From Fischerella thermalis PCC 7521 (lineage in GTDB: Bacteria > Cyanobacteriota > Cyanobacteriia > Cyanobacteriales > Nostocaceae): a stretch of DNA of 64,000 nucleotides. The stretch is from the NCBI RefSeq assembly GCF_000317225.1, contig NZ_AJLL01000077.1, positions 58,377-122,376 on the forward strand. The letters are read 5' to 3'. Below the pieces are notes generated by a model. It was given only the letters and a program-made list of their open reading frames with translations, had not been told where the DNA came from and did no database searches. Positions 34,101 through 42,311 of the stretch are shown here, piece after piece (within the stretch, counting starts at the first letter, position 1; each line of letters starts with the position of its first letter). The translations under genes and the position numbers were made by a program.

Positions 34101-35177
34101 ATTACCTGCAATTTCCTGACGTAATTGCTGTACCCAACTCAGCAACTGAGTAGTATCATCTTCACTCAGAGTTTTATTAGCTTTTAGCAACTGCTCAATT
34201 CTATGTGCTAGTTGGGAACCAACAGCAAAACTAAAAGTAGCCAATGAGCCAGCAAGGGTATGTGCTTCTTGAAGAGCCTGTTTTCTGAGCTTTTGATTCA
34301 ATCTTTTACGCTTGGCATCCTCAGCAGCTTGCTCGAGCAATCCTACTTGTTCTTCTACCCTAGCTTTATATTTATTCCACACTCCAGTCACAGCTGCAAG
34401 TGTCTGTTGAGAAGACGGGACTGTAATAGACGGTGCGGAGAATTTTTCATCTGTATTCCCCGTGTCCTCTTGTCCCCCTTGTCCTCCTATCCCCAACTCT
34501 TCCCTACGTGGTTTCAACCGATAACCAATACCATAGACTGTTTCAATTAGATCCCCAGGCGCACCCACGGCTTTTAATTTGTGCCGTAATCCTTTGATAT
34601 GGGTACGAACAGCCTCTTCTCCTGGTATATCGTCATAAGACCAGAGATGCTCTAAAATCATGCCACAGCTAAAAACTCGGCGACTATTTCGCAAAAATAG
34701 CTCTAGCAAGGCGTATTCCTTGGGAGTTAATGGCAGCAATTCCCCAGCATAAGTAACTTCACAACTAGTAGGATCAAGCCGTAGATTACCCCATTCTAAA
34801 ACTGGTTGCGATATTGCTCCTCCGCGACGTAACAACGCTCTGATCCGAGCCACTAATTCTTCTTCATCAAAGGGTTTGACGAGGTAGTCATCTGCGCCAG
34901 CATCTAAACCAATTGCCTTTTCATGACTGCTATCGCAACCCGTCAACAACAGAATTGGCATTTGCAAACCATGGGCTCTAATTTTCCGACACAGTGTAAT
35001 ACCGTCTATCTCCGGCAAGATCACGTCTAAGAGAATTAGATCATAATCAAAAGTTTGTATTAAATCCCAAGCTGCTTGACCATTAAAGGCTTCTTCCACA
35101 GCATAATTGTAATTCGTAAGGACAGCAGCAAGTACATGGGCAACAAGCTCATCATCCTCGACAATTAATATCTTCAT
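31119..35177 (-). CDS. Giant hybrid: OmpR-type regulator + HPt + PAS histidine kinase + receivers
   Basis: 1352 residues, cytoplasmic, no membrane helix. Domains in order: receiver 1 (about 1-120, LILLDVILPEIDG); OmpR winged helix (about 128-222, HIKGLRHKLK); histidine phosphotransfer-like domain (about 250-370, with EAHTLAGSLATFSF); receiver 2 (about 375-490, VLLDPDVSL); receiver 3 (about 500-615, LILDIEMPGING); coiled coil; PAS (about 690-800, FNQGAEKIFGYTSQEV); HisKA (VVSHELRTPLTSIHG); HATPase (DTGRGIPSDK, GTGLGLAICK); receiver 4 (ILLDLLMPGMNG); receiver 5 (LILDLVLPEGDG). A DNA-binding regulator fused to a kinase is uncommon. Two low-complexity insertions (about residues 226-256 and 967-994) match intergenic repeats. 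A single-domain regulator follows at once. Confidence 0.92.
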   Translation of the reverse strand: MKILIVEDDELVAHVLAAVLTNYNYAVEEAFNGQAAWDLIQTFDYDLILLDVILPEIDGITLCRKIRAHGLQMPILLLTGCDSSHEKAIGLDAGADDYLVKPFDEEELVARIRALLRRGGAISQPVLEWGNLRLDPTSCEVTYAGELLPLTPKEYALLELFLRNSRRVFSCGMILEHLWSYDDIPGEEAVRTHIKGLRHKLKAVGAPGDLIETVYGIGYRLKPRREELGIGGQGGQEDTGNTDEKFSAPSITVPSSQQTLAAVTGVWNKYKARVEEQVGLLEQAAEDAKRKRLNQKLRKQALQEAHTLAGSLATFSFAVGSQLAHRIEQLLKANKTLSEDDTTQLLSWVQQLRQEIAGNKQDAEFTLHCEDEHPLLLVVDCDRTFTEQIQQEATNKNLQVAIATDTTTARTILYQNHPSIVLLDPDVSLDHEDSFSLLAELHQRKPPVPAIVLTKDSDFSNRLQVARNGGHTFLPKPMSANQVLEAVNQVLQESPHAEAHILAVDDDPKIGALLQKLLLPWGIKVTYLQNTLHFWETLEAVTPDLLILDIEMPGINGIELCQVVRNDPQWSELPILFLTVHNDAGIVNQVFAVGADDFVSKPIVGPELVTRIVNRLERFSLRRMREIYQGGNTQAETQLNTRLRQQATIEQELRQAKEELELRVAERTAELTRINQQLQSELNERQRTQEELRNSQAMFAGIVSIADDAIISIDGSQKITLFNQGAEKIFGYTSQEVLGQPLDILIPSQYIQAHRQYVADFGRSTKVARRMGERREIYGRRKDGSEFPAEASISKLQLGQEIVYTVYLQDVSDRKQVERMKDEFVSVVSHELRTPLTSIHGSLGMLASGLIKPDSEQGKRLLQIAVDSTDRLVRLINDILDIERIESGKVKMEKQTCNVADLIAQAINVMQPLADKAKVTLSVSSLSQQLWADPDRIVQTLTNLLSNAIKFSTAGSTVWLSAELVSGENFTPPPLPYGKPRKARLHPITPSPHFPNYHILFTVRDTGRGIPSDKLESIFERFQQVDSSDSRNHEGTGLGLAICKSIVQQHGGEIWVDSQLNEGSTFYFTLPVLQDAHINQLEYRDSDHVPLVLVCDDDPEIRSQLQNLLEKRHYRVVTVANGEEAIAVASSSHPDVILLDLLMPGMNGWETMTVLKQRVDTQDIPVIICSVCTPTDNSKPNQDFVNWVSKPLEESLLFESLRQALTNSAKQIRVLLVEDDPDLAEVLQTLFKLHDINIVHAKTGKEAIRLSQKVKPDLLILDLVLPEGDGFMVVEWLQQHNQLCKIPLMIYSAKQLQESERKRLKLGHTEFLEKGQVTPQEFEHRVMQLLHKITQSNSEIISQNTCTSVSME

Positions 35178-35526
35178 TGTAAAGAATTAAATTATATTAA
35201 TGAAAACAAAAGCTTATGGATGCAAATAGTTAAAATCTAAGTCAAAAAAATAAGCATCAATGTGATCTTAAAAAAGATATCAAAAAGAGTTAATCGCGCT
35301 TTACAAAAGTCTAATTTAGTTTATAAGTTTAAATACAAATTCCATAACGTACTCCTATTGGAATGCACAGCGATCGCCACAAATTTAGACAAATTTAGTG
35401 TCTGCGGACAAATAGATGCAAAATTTGAACGATTTCACCCTGTCTAGTGACAGCTATACATGTTGTTAGAAGTAAAAAATGTTTAAATAGCCCTAGTTAA
35501 AACTGACGCGGTGACTCAGCAATGAT
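35178..35526. other. Spacer, no convincing gene
   Basis: Divergent promoter region between the hybrid kinase and the gene at 35527. A 61-codon frame at 35262-35447 has no ribosome site or family resemblance and was not called. One HIP1-like site at about 35370. Confidence 0.4.
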
Positions 35527-35874
35527 ATGAACTACGAAACTGCTTGCAAATTTCTCATAGATCAAACAATCGCCTCTGAAGAAAACCCCGATGCGCTACT
35601 CAGCCGCTTGCAGCAGGGGAAACCACCAGTTCCCGGTCAGATTACCTCAACTTTACTGGCGTTGAAAGTAGTGTTTGAAGGTCTCAAAGAAGCCACTACT
35701 ATTGAACGAGAACTCGCCTACGCCTTATATCAACTCACCATCAAAACTCAAATGCTGTTTGCAGCAGGACGCAAAGCAGGGGTTGACTGGCCCCCTCTGC
35801 TGAAAGAAGATTTATTGAGAATAGCGATCGCCACTGAAAGTATCTTTTCTGGTAAATGGCAAAATTTACATTAA
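35527..35874 (+). CDS. Conserved cyanobacterial protein of unknown function
   Basis: 115 residues, mainly helical: MNYETACKFLIDQTIAS, then a short Pro-rich turn QQGKPPVPGQITS, then helices LLALKVVFEGLKEATTIERE and YALYQLTIKTQMLFAAGRKAG, ending with WPPLLKEDLLRIAIATESIF. I recognise this as a short protein found widely in filamentous cyanobacteria; some database entries call it dethiobiotin synthetase, but it has no P-loop and that name is not supported. No membrane helix or signal. An ATG five bases upstream is out of frame. Function unknown. Confidence 0.75.
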   Translation: MNYETACKFLIDQTIASEENPDALLSRLQQGKPPVPGQITSTLLALKVVFEGLKEATTIERELAYALYQLTIKTQMLFAAGRKAGVDWPPLLKEDLLRIAIATESIFSGKWQNLH

Positions 35875-35938
35875 TTTAGTTGGTGGTTGCTGGTTGATTG
35901 TTGTTTGGAATAACCAACAACCAACAACCAACTAACTA

Positions 35939-36550
35939 CTATCTACTTTTCAACTGCGCTTCTAGTTTATTCAAATCAGATTTGAGTAAAACAGTAATTT
36001 GACCAGTAAAAGCCTTACCGTTCTTTGGTTGGGCAATTTCTACCCAGTATGCGTAGCGATCGCCTACACGTAATTCTCCCCGCAAAGCTTCCCGGATGGG
36101 AGTTTTGGCAAAACGAGCGGAGTTAACGGTACTTTGACTAGGATATTCGTAGATTACCTGAGCGCGTCTAAAGTCTTGGTAAATATCCAAGCCATATAAC
36201 ACTCGCAATGATTCTTCCAGGCGTTCAAAACTCATGCCATTAATGGCATCATACATGCTCAGTCTCTCACTCCGAATGCGACTACGGTCTTTGATAAACT
36301 CCACTTTTCCAGGAGCAAATACCGATGCTTGAAAAGTGAATCGCTGGGCTGCTGTATCGCTTTTCTGTATAAAAAATTTCTCGTTAATATTGGGACGCAG
36401 GGTAGGGTGTGCTTGAATCCAAGCACCTACTTCTTCTGTCGTTTGTCCTGGTAAAGCCTTGGCTTGGTCAGCAAAAAATGTTCCCCCACAGACATAGGGA
36501 ACGAGAGAAAAAGGTAGTATCAAAACTTTCAGTAGGGAATTTTTTAGCAT
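35939..36550 (-). CDS. Exported protein of unknown function
   Basis: 203 residues from ATG 36550 (MLKNSLLKVLILPFSLVPYV), which gives a good signal peptide ending near AKALPG; an upstream extension to 36595 is unlikely. The mature part has TTEEVGAWIQAHPTLRP, KFTFQ-like strands, SFERLEESLRVLYGLDIYQD, and ends with a strand-rich segment and LNKLEAQLKSR. Probably a periplasmic or thylakoid-lumen protein. Cyanobacteria-specific to my knowledge, no named family. Lies opposite the gene at 35527 (convergent). Confidence 0.7.
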   Translation of the reverse strand: MLKNSLLKVLILPFSLVPYVCGGTFFADQAKALPGQTTEEVGAWIQAHPTLRPNINEKFFIQKSDTAAQRFTFQASVFAPGKVEFIKDRSRIRSERLSMYDAINGMSFERLEESLRVLYGLDIYQDFRRAQVIYEYPSQSTVNSARFAKTPIREALRGELRVGDRYAYWVEIAQPKNGKAFTGQITVLLKSDLNKLEAQLKSR

Positions 36551-36631
36551 TTCTTTATACCAACCTTTATTAAAAGGACTAAACTCATCCCACACCTTGA
36601 AGGAGTGGTAATAGGTAATTAGCCCATTACC

Positions 36632-36692
36632 AAAGGCGGTGGATCATGGTTCATCCCGCCCTTTGAAGGAGTCGGATGAACCGCCGCCTTTG
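36632..36692. repeat. Large hairpin upstream of the exported-protein gene
   Basis: Nested arms AAAGGCGG / CCGCCTTT and GGTTCATCC / GGATGAACC around a 17-base loop. It sits between the alcohol dehydrogenase-like gene and the exported-protein gene, both on the minus strand, and may end the former transcript or be an interspersed element. Confidence 0.6.
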
Positions 36693-36739
36693 AGTGATTT
36701 TATTTTTCCCCTGCTGTCTTGATTTATTTATAAGTAATC

Positions 36740-37768
36740 CTACGGAATCATCGCGACTTTAATCACTTTGCGCGATCGCATATCACAAAACACAGCTTCC
36801 AAATCTTGCAAAGGACGCTGTTCGCTAATTAACAACTCAAAAGGAATTCTGCGACTAGCAATTAATGATAACGCTGCCCTGACAAACTCAGGGGTATTAT
36901 GAAATACTCCTTTGAGGGTAAGTTCGCTGTAGTGGAGTTGTTCTGTGTTGACGGTAATTGTCGTGTCTCGTGGACAACCGCCGAATAAATTCACAGTTGC
37001 ACCAGGACGGGCGCAGGCGATCGCTGTTTCCCAAACACTGGGTAAACCCGTCGCTTCAATGACTACATCTGCACCCCAACCATCTGTAAATTCTTTGACT
37101 AAGGTAGGTATATCTGGTAACTGTCGATAATTAAACGTCTGGGCTGCACCAAGTTTTTGACCAATTTCTAGCCTGTCGTCATTACCACCGAATAACAGTA
37201 CTTCCGCCCCTAAATCATGAGTCAACTTAGCTACAAACATCAGCCCGATCGCCCCATCTCCCAAAACTACCACCCGATCTCCAAGCTTGACGTTGGAACG
37301 AGCTGCCCCATGTAGCACACAAGCCAGAGGTTCTGTCATTGCTGCCAATTCATAAGGTAAATCTTCTGGTATTGGCAATAAATTATGCTCTACAATCGGC
37401 GCAGGAATTTTGAGATATTCAGCAAAAGTACCGTTGTTCCATGTCAAATTGGGACAAAGGGAATATTCTTGACGTTGACAAAAAAAACAATTCATGCACG
37501 GAGCCGAATTATTAGCAACCACGCGATCGCCTATTTGCCAACCTGTGACACCTTCACCAATGGCAACGATTTGCCCAGCCGCTTCATGACCAAAGAGAGT
37601 AGGAGGTTTCAGCATCTTGGCATGACCGCCGCGACGCCACACTTTTAAATCTGTACCACAAGTTGTCGCCGCTCCCACTTGGATCACTACCTCTCCTTTT
37701 TTGGGAGTAGGGTCAGCAACTGTTTCCAAGCGTAAATTTTCTTTACCGTAAAGTAAGGCTGCTAGCAC
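36740..37768 (-). CDS. Zinc-dependent medium-chain alcohol/polyol dehydrogenase-like
   Basis: 342 residues. Catalytic zinc site: ATTCGTDLKVW (Cys), GHEAAGQIVAIG (His-Glu). Structural zinc site: four Cys in CMNCFFCQRQEYSLC. The NAD(P)-binding Rossmann domain has VVVLGDGAIGLMFVAKL. The sequence follows the sorbitol/threonine dehydrogenase branch (Zn-MDR). The substrate is not deducible. It reads in the same direction as, and just after, a tiny membrane-protein frame at 37918. NAD preference is suggested by FGGNDDRLEI at the end of beta-2 but is not certain. Confidence 0.9.
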   Translation of the reverse strand: MLAALLYGKENLRLETVADPTPKKGEVVIQVGAATTCGTDLKVWRRGGHAKMLKPPTLFGHEAAGQIVAIGEGVTGWQIGDRVVANNSAPCMNCFFCQRQEYSLCPNLTWNNGTFAEYLKIPAPIVEHNLLPIPEDLPYELAAMTEPLACVLHGAARSNVKLGDRVVVLGDGAIGLMFVAKLTHDLGAEVLLFGGNDDRLEIGQKLGAAQTFNYRQLPDIPTLVKEFTDGWGADVVIEATGLPSVWETAIACARPGATVNLFGGCPRDTTITVNTEQLHYSELTLKGVFHNTPEFVRAALSLIASRRIPFELLISEQRPLQDLEAVFCDMRSRKVIKVAMIP

Positions 37769-38191
37769 AGCTTATAACCCACTAATAAGCTCCAACTGAT
37801 TTTATCAAAATCAGGGTATTTGTCCTTTGTCATTCTTCATGGGCTGGAGAACCAAGCTAATTATGCAAAATTAGTATTACATATTGGCTAAAGTTCTTGT
37901 TGCATAGTTAATCCCATTTAATCGTGAGAATCATTGTTGGGAAATAAGTAGGCGATCGCAACCCAACCAGATAAAGTTAGTAAACTCACTAAAAATGCAG
38001 CCATAAAAATCATAGACATAATAATTTATAACTATCAGTCTGATATGAACTAGCTATGACTGTGCTATGTCAATTTCTTGTATTGAATTTCTGATAATGC
38101 AGCACGCAACTAAACACTGAAGAAGGCATCTTAACTATTAGTCATTGTGCTATTCACTCGCTTTCTTCATCACCCCATCACCCCACTCCTC
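37769..38191. other. Spacer containing one tiny frame and a repeat
   Basis: Holds the small frame at 37918-38019 and, at 38168-38190, a CACCCCATCACCCCACT repeat related to the insertions in narB and the hybrid kinase. Confidence 0.5.
37918..38019 (-). CDS. Possible 33-residue single-helix membrane protein
   Basis: Frame MSMIFMAAFLVSLLTLSGWV then AIAYLFPNNDSHD. A near-perfect single transmembrane helix with an acidic tail, the size of small photosystem, cytochrome b6f or NDH-1 subunits. No good ribosome site is visible before ATG 38019, which lowers confidence. I do not recognise it as PetL, PetM, PsbM or PsaM. A HIP1 site in the coding part gives the WVAIAY stretch. Confidence 0.4.
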   Translation of the reverse strand: MSMIFMAAFLVSLLTLSGWVAIAYLFPNNDSHD

Positions 38192-39325
38192 TCAACTCTG
38201 GGCTGAATTTGAAGATAAAGGCAGACAAAAACGAAAAGTGCTACCTTGTCCTAGTTCACTTTCTACTTCCATATAGCCGCCTTGTAGCTCTACCAAGCGG
38301 CGGGAGATGGTTAAACCAATACCAGTACCACCGGAATGGCGATCGCGAGATTTGTCAGCTCGCCAGAAGCGTTCAAATATATGGGGTAAATCTCCTGGGG
38401 CTATTCCCATACCTGTATCAATGACTGCTATCCAGAGTTTTGAGCCATCAACCCAAGCCCTGATAGTAATTTTGCCTTGATTTGTGTAGCGTACTGCATT
38501 GCCAATTAAATTTACCAACACCTGTTCTGTCCGATCAATATCTGCTAAGACGAAAGGTAGCTGGGGTGGAGATTCTAGTTGCAGAACCGGGCCATCTTCA
38601 AGCAATTGATCGGCAAACTTAGTTACTAATGACTCTAATAAAGGACGTATATTTACAGGCTGGATATTAATTGGCAAATAACCAGCTTCTGCCTTGGAAA
38701 GTTCCTGCAAATCATTGACTAAACGTTCTAAGCGCTTAGTTTCTCTAACTAACCGTAGATAAATTTCTGGGGAAGGTTCTATACTCCCATCAGCTAGTTC
38801 CTCCAAATAACCGCGTACCACTGTCAGGGGTGTCCGCAATTCATGAGTCATATCTCCTATTAATTCCCGCCGCCGCGTTTCTACCCCTTCTAAGCTGGCT
38901 GCCATACGATTAAAACTTGTCCCCAGTCTGTTAAGTTCTGGAATGTCGGACATCGGTAGGCGAGCATTTAGTCTACCTGTGGCAAACTCCTGGGTAACTT
39001 TTTCCATCTCGGTCAAACCTTGCATAATCCGCCTAGAAACCCAGAAGCTTAATCCTCCTGCTGCTGTACCGCCAACTATAACTGACCAGATAGTACTGCG
39101 TCTCCACGCACCTTCAAATCCGTCAACTAATTCTGTACGGACATTAAATAATCTGTAACCTCGTTTTTCTAATTGCTGTAAGTGCAGGACAAAAAAACGT
39201 GGAGAAGAAAGTTTGCTGATGATTACAAGGGTAAATACCCCCACAATCATCACTACCAAGTGGGAGAAAAATAAGCGAGTTGCCAAAGGTAAGGACTTTG
39301 TTGATCGCCGACCCTTGTTAATCAT
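38192..39325 (-). CDS. Membrane sensor histidine kinase
   Basis: 377 residues. Two membrane helices (about 18-40 and 76-98) bracket a short extracytoplasmic loop of about 35 residues; then HAMP (TEMEKVTQEFATGRLNARLP), HisKA (MTHELRTPLTVVRGYLEELA with the phosphorylated His) and HATPase (NAVRYT, DTGMGIAPGD, GGTGIGLTISRRL). Layout and motifs match the BaeS-like family of orthodox kinases. It follows the cognate regulator by only seven bases, so the two are co-transcribed. The short sensor loop suggests sensing in or near the membrane; the signal is unknown. Confidence 0.92.
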   Translation of the reverse strand: MINKGRRSTKSLPLATRLFFSHLVVMIVGVFTLVIISKLSSPRFFVLHLQQLEKRGYRLFNVRTELVDGFEGAWRRSTIWSVIVGGTAAGGLSFWVSRRIMQGLTEMEKVTQEFATGRLNARLPMSDIPELNRLGTSFNRMAASLEGVETRRRELIGDMTHELRTPLTVVRGYLEELADGSIEPSPEIYLRLVRETKRLERLVNDLQELSKAEAGYLPINIQPVNIRPLLESLVTKFADQLLEDGPVLQLESPPQLPFVLADIDRTEQVLVNLIGNAVRYTNQGKITIRAWVDGSKLWIAVIDTGMGIAPGDLPHIFERFWRADKSRDRHSGGTGIGLTISRRLVELQGGYMEVESELGQGSTFRFCLPLSSNSAQS

Positions 39326-39332
39326 TTAAACT

Positions 39333-40043
39333 TCACACTACATGAGAGTCTTCAAATTTGTAGCCTATGCCTACAACAGTTTTAACAAAAGTGGGATTAG
39401 CAGGATCTGGCTCTATTTTTTTCCGCAACCGCGCTATGTGAGTATCTACCACCCGTTCATCACCATAAAAGTTATCACCCCAAAGCTTGTCAATTAGCTG
39501 GCTGCGGTTCCAAACTCGACCAGGACTGCTGATAAAAGTACTCAACAAATTAAATTCTAGAGCTGTTAACTCTAGAATTTCTGGTGGCTGAGAATCTATC
39601 TGACGACTGATAGTACGCTGTTCTACATCTACTGTAAAATGTTGCGTACGATAAATTTGATGTTGACCCCCACCCCGCAGACTACGCCGCAAAAGAGCGC
39701 GCACTCTGGCAACTAGCTCTCTGGGGCTAAAGGGTTTAACCATATAATCATCAGCACCAGTAGATAGGCCAATCACGCGGTCTATTTCCTCGCCTTTGGC
39801 TGTGAGCATCAAGATATAAGGGTCTTTTACCCCTGGTTTTTGCCGAATTCTGGCACAAACTTCCAGCCCATCTAAGCCAGGAATCATTAAATCCAGAATA
39901 ATTAAGTCTGGTGGTTGCTCTTGAAACATCCGCAAAGCGGTGTTCCCATCACGACAGATGCGACAAACAAATCCTTCTTTTTCTAGAGAATGTTGGATCA
40001 ACTGAGCAATTTCCGGTTCATCCTCAACGATTAAAATATCCAT
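39333..40043 (-). CDS. OmpR-family response regulator
   Basis: 236 residues. Receiver domain (1-120) with IVEDEPEIAQLI, the phospho-acceptor in LIILDLMIPGLDG, MLTAK and VKPFSPREL; linker; winged-helix domain (about 140-232) with LELTALEFNLLSTF, RSQLIDKLWGDNFYGDERVV and HIARLRKKIE. Operon with the histidine kinase that follows. Similar to BaeR/RppA-type regulators; the target genes are not indicated. Confidence 0.93.
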   Translation of the reverse strand: MDILIVEDEPEIAQLIQHSLEKEGFVCRICRDGNTALRMFQEQPPDLIILDLMIPGLDGLEVCARIRQKPGVKDPYILMLTAKGEEIDRVIGLSTGADDYMVKPFSPRELVARVRALLRRSLRGGGQHQIYRTQHFTVDVEQRTISRQIDSQPPEILELTALEFNLLSTFISSPGRVWNRSQLIDKLWGDNFYGDERVVDTHIARLRKKIEPDPANPTFVKTVVGIGYKFEDSHVV

Positions 40044-40158
40044 TTGAGTAAGAGGCGAGTAAAATGCACAGAGTAAATTAAGAGCAGTTTACTCTAGAAA
40101 ATATCTACTGCTCTGGCAATATACCAGCATAGATGAGGATGAATTGATCAGGAAATTT

Positions 40159-40767
40159 TTATTGTAGGCTGGTGTTTGATAGAGGACGGTAGTTGTAACC
40201 AGAGTTAGAGTCTTTTTGAATGTGTTGTTTGATTATATCTAAGTCGATAAAGCTGTCAGCAACATCGATTAGACTATCACTGGTCATTGATCGGACGCTC
40301 ACAATTTCTACTCGTACTCCTTTGTAAGCGATCGCGTTCACAGCATAGGCTAAATCTCCATCCCCACTCACTAAAACCGCAGTATCGTAGTAGGGAACTA
40401 AATTGATCATATCTACAGCCATTTCTACATCTAGATTGGCTTTTTTAGAACCATCGGGAAACTGGACTAATTCTTTGGTAACTACCCGATAACCATTACG
40501 ACGCATCCACAACAGAAAACCCTGCTGTTTGTCATTATTGCGATCCACACCGGTGTAGAAGAATGCACGCAATAGCTTTGCATTCTCGGTTAAGCAACAA
40601 AGTAGTTTGGCATAGTCTATCTCAATTCCAAGTTGTAAAGCTGTATAAAATAGACTTGAACCATCAATAAAAATAGCCACACGACCGCGATTTGAGTGAC
40701 TGGAAATGACTGTATCTGCTGAAGAATCTGGCATAATTAGATCTTCAGTTTCAATACTGGTGTCCAT
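40159..40767 (-). CDS. NYN-domain (LabA/DUF88-like) putative ribonuclease
   Basis: 202 residues from ATG 40767, with GGGAGAG seven bases upstream; a longer frame to 40848 lacks such a site. The NYN (PIN-like) domain has acidic catalytic residues in VAIFIDGSSLFYTALQLG, KKANLDVEMAVDMINL and AVLVSGDGDLAYAVNAI, followed by GVRVEIVSV and DSLIDVADSFIDL. LabA of Synechococcus elongatus belongs to this family and acts in negative feedback of the circadian clock; whether this is the orthologue is uncertain because cyanobacteria have several. No membrane segments. Confidence 0.85.
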   Translation of the reverse strand: MDTSIETEDLIMPDSSADTVISSHSNRGRVAIFIDGSSLFYTALQLGIEIDYAKLLCCLTENAKLLRAFFYTGVDRNNDKQQGFLLWMRRNGYRVVTKELVQFPDGSKKANLDVEMAVDMINLVPYYDTAVLVSGDGDLAYAVNAIAYKGVRVEIVSVRSMTSDSLIDVADSFIDLDIIKQHIQKDSNSGYNYRPLSNTSLQ

Positions 40768-40848
40768 TACATTCTCTCCCTGCCATTGCGGTCTTTGTTT
40801 AAGTAATTTATATGAGTTTGTCTGTTTGCTAAAAGTAGTAAAATTCAT

Positions 40849-41789
40849 TGATACCTCTTGATTTTAAATCTGGAAAGTTTTTCCTAAAATTTGTCAACAC
40901 AAACACTTTACTGATTTGTGACTGTGACAGCAAAGCATATCTATTCATATGTGGACTCCTTACAGGCAGCATACTCTTTGGGAGAGAATTAAGTGAGTCA
41001 TCAGCACATAATCCTATTTTAACTAGGCTATTACTCTTCGCTTCATGGCATCATCTGGCTTATCAAAATAAATGGCTGACATTAAAAGAAATTAATGTCA
41101 ATCGTTTTAGTTAAGTATGCAACAAATGAATACTAATATATTGTTATATCCGCACATTGTCTGGACAATATCAATTTAAAAAGCTACTGATAAATCAAAG
41201 TTATCTGAAATTTATTGAAAATAGGATATGTATTTACAAAAATTCCTGTTTTAACTTCTCATCTTGCACCAGTCCCAATAACTTCTCCGAATAGCTGTGA
41301 ATAAATTCCGCCTACCAATATGAAATCTCGTACCTGTTGTTTCCATTTCAGTAGAGACCTGTTACAAGTTTCAATTGCAACAAGAATTTCTACCTGATGT
41401 TGACTAGTTCCTTTAAGCAGTCTATTGAATTTCTTTATCTCCTTATTAAAAAAATACATCAGTTTTTGAATTGGTCTTTAGCACCTAAATGCTAAAAATA
41501 AGCAGTAAGAAGCTTACTATCAACCAAATTATTACAGCAGCTTAGTAAGTTATGGCTCACAAAATAGCTGAATTTTCAATATCAAAACGATTATTTTTGA
41601 AACTTATACAATACTCTATTTATTACTGCTATGCTGTAATTTAATCAACATTGTTATAAAAGTAAAAATAAATTATTCTAATGCTAAATATCTTGAAATG
41701 TTATAAATATCTATCAAGAGCAATGGCACAGAGGTAATGGATTATGAGGCAAAATAACAACTACCCATTACCCATTACCAATTACCAAT
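40849..41789. other. Long AT-rich spacer, no gene supported
   Basis: About 940 bases. Two frames (40848-41114 on plus and 41259-41459 on minus) lack ribosome sites and recognisable motifs. Otherwise only AT-rich sequence and, at the right end, an ATTACCCATTACC repeat. Confidence 0.4.
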
Positions 41790-42311
41790 CTACTTAAGTT
41801 TTGTAGTTAGCTTATTTGGTTCAATTGCATGAATTAATCCTTGTACGGTCAAAACAGAGCAGGGAGCGTGATGCAGAACATAATTGCTTACACTACCAAG
41901 GAAAAACTCACTGATACCCCGACGACCTCGCCGACCAATCATAATTAAGTCAGCTTTCCAATTTTGAGCTACTTCACAAATCACTCTACCTGGTTCACCA
42001 AAATTTTGGGTATATTCAGTTGTTACACCTTTGGCGATCGCTTGATCATAAAAAATCTTTAAAAATTCTATACCTTCTTGTTTGAGTGTTTCCCAGCGGC
42101 TCATGTAGTAATTTACAGCTTCCGGACGAAAACTGGGATAGAGACTGTCTGTGTGTAAAGCTATGGAACTTGGGTAACGCTCATCAAAAGGATCAAGAAC
42201 ATGAAGTAACATCAGACTAGCGTTTAGTTTTTGTGCTAAAGCAAGAGCTTCATCAAAAACGCATTGTCCAATTTCAGAATTATCTATGCCAACCAAAATT
42301 TTATAAAACAT
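41790..42311 (-). CDS. Universal stress protein (UspA fold)
   Basis: 173 residues, ATG 42311. N-terminal strand YKILVGIDNSEIG with the Asp at the nucleotide site; C-terminal ATP-binding loop IMIGRRGRRGISEFFLGSVS followed by HHAPCSVLTVQ. This fits G-x2-G-x9-G-S, so the protein is of the ATP-binding type. The middle carries an insertion of about 30 residues (SSIALHTDSLYPSFRPEAVN) common in cyanobacterial members. Role presumably in stress survival; monocistronic. Confidence 0.93.
   Translation of the reverse strand: MFYKILVGIDNSEIGQCVFDEALALAQKLNASLMLLHVLDPFDERYPSSIALHTDSLYPSFRPEAVNYYMSRWETLKQEGIEFLKIFYDQAIAKGVTTEYTQNFGEPGRVICEVAQNWKADLIMIGRRGRRGISEFFLGSVSNYVLHHAPCSVLTVQGLIHAIEPNKLTTKLK

Noticed and set aside
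35262..35447. 61-codon plus frame
   Set aside because: No ribosome site, unusual composition, and no sign of conservation.
40848..41114. 88-codon plus frame at the start of a long spacer
   Set aside because: Overlaps the upstream region of the NYN gene, no ribosome site, no motif.
41259..41459. 66-codon minus frame
   Set aside because: No ribosome site and no match to a known pattern; could be a remnant but cannot be supported.
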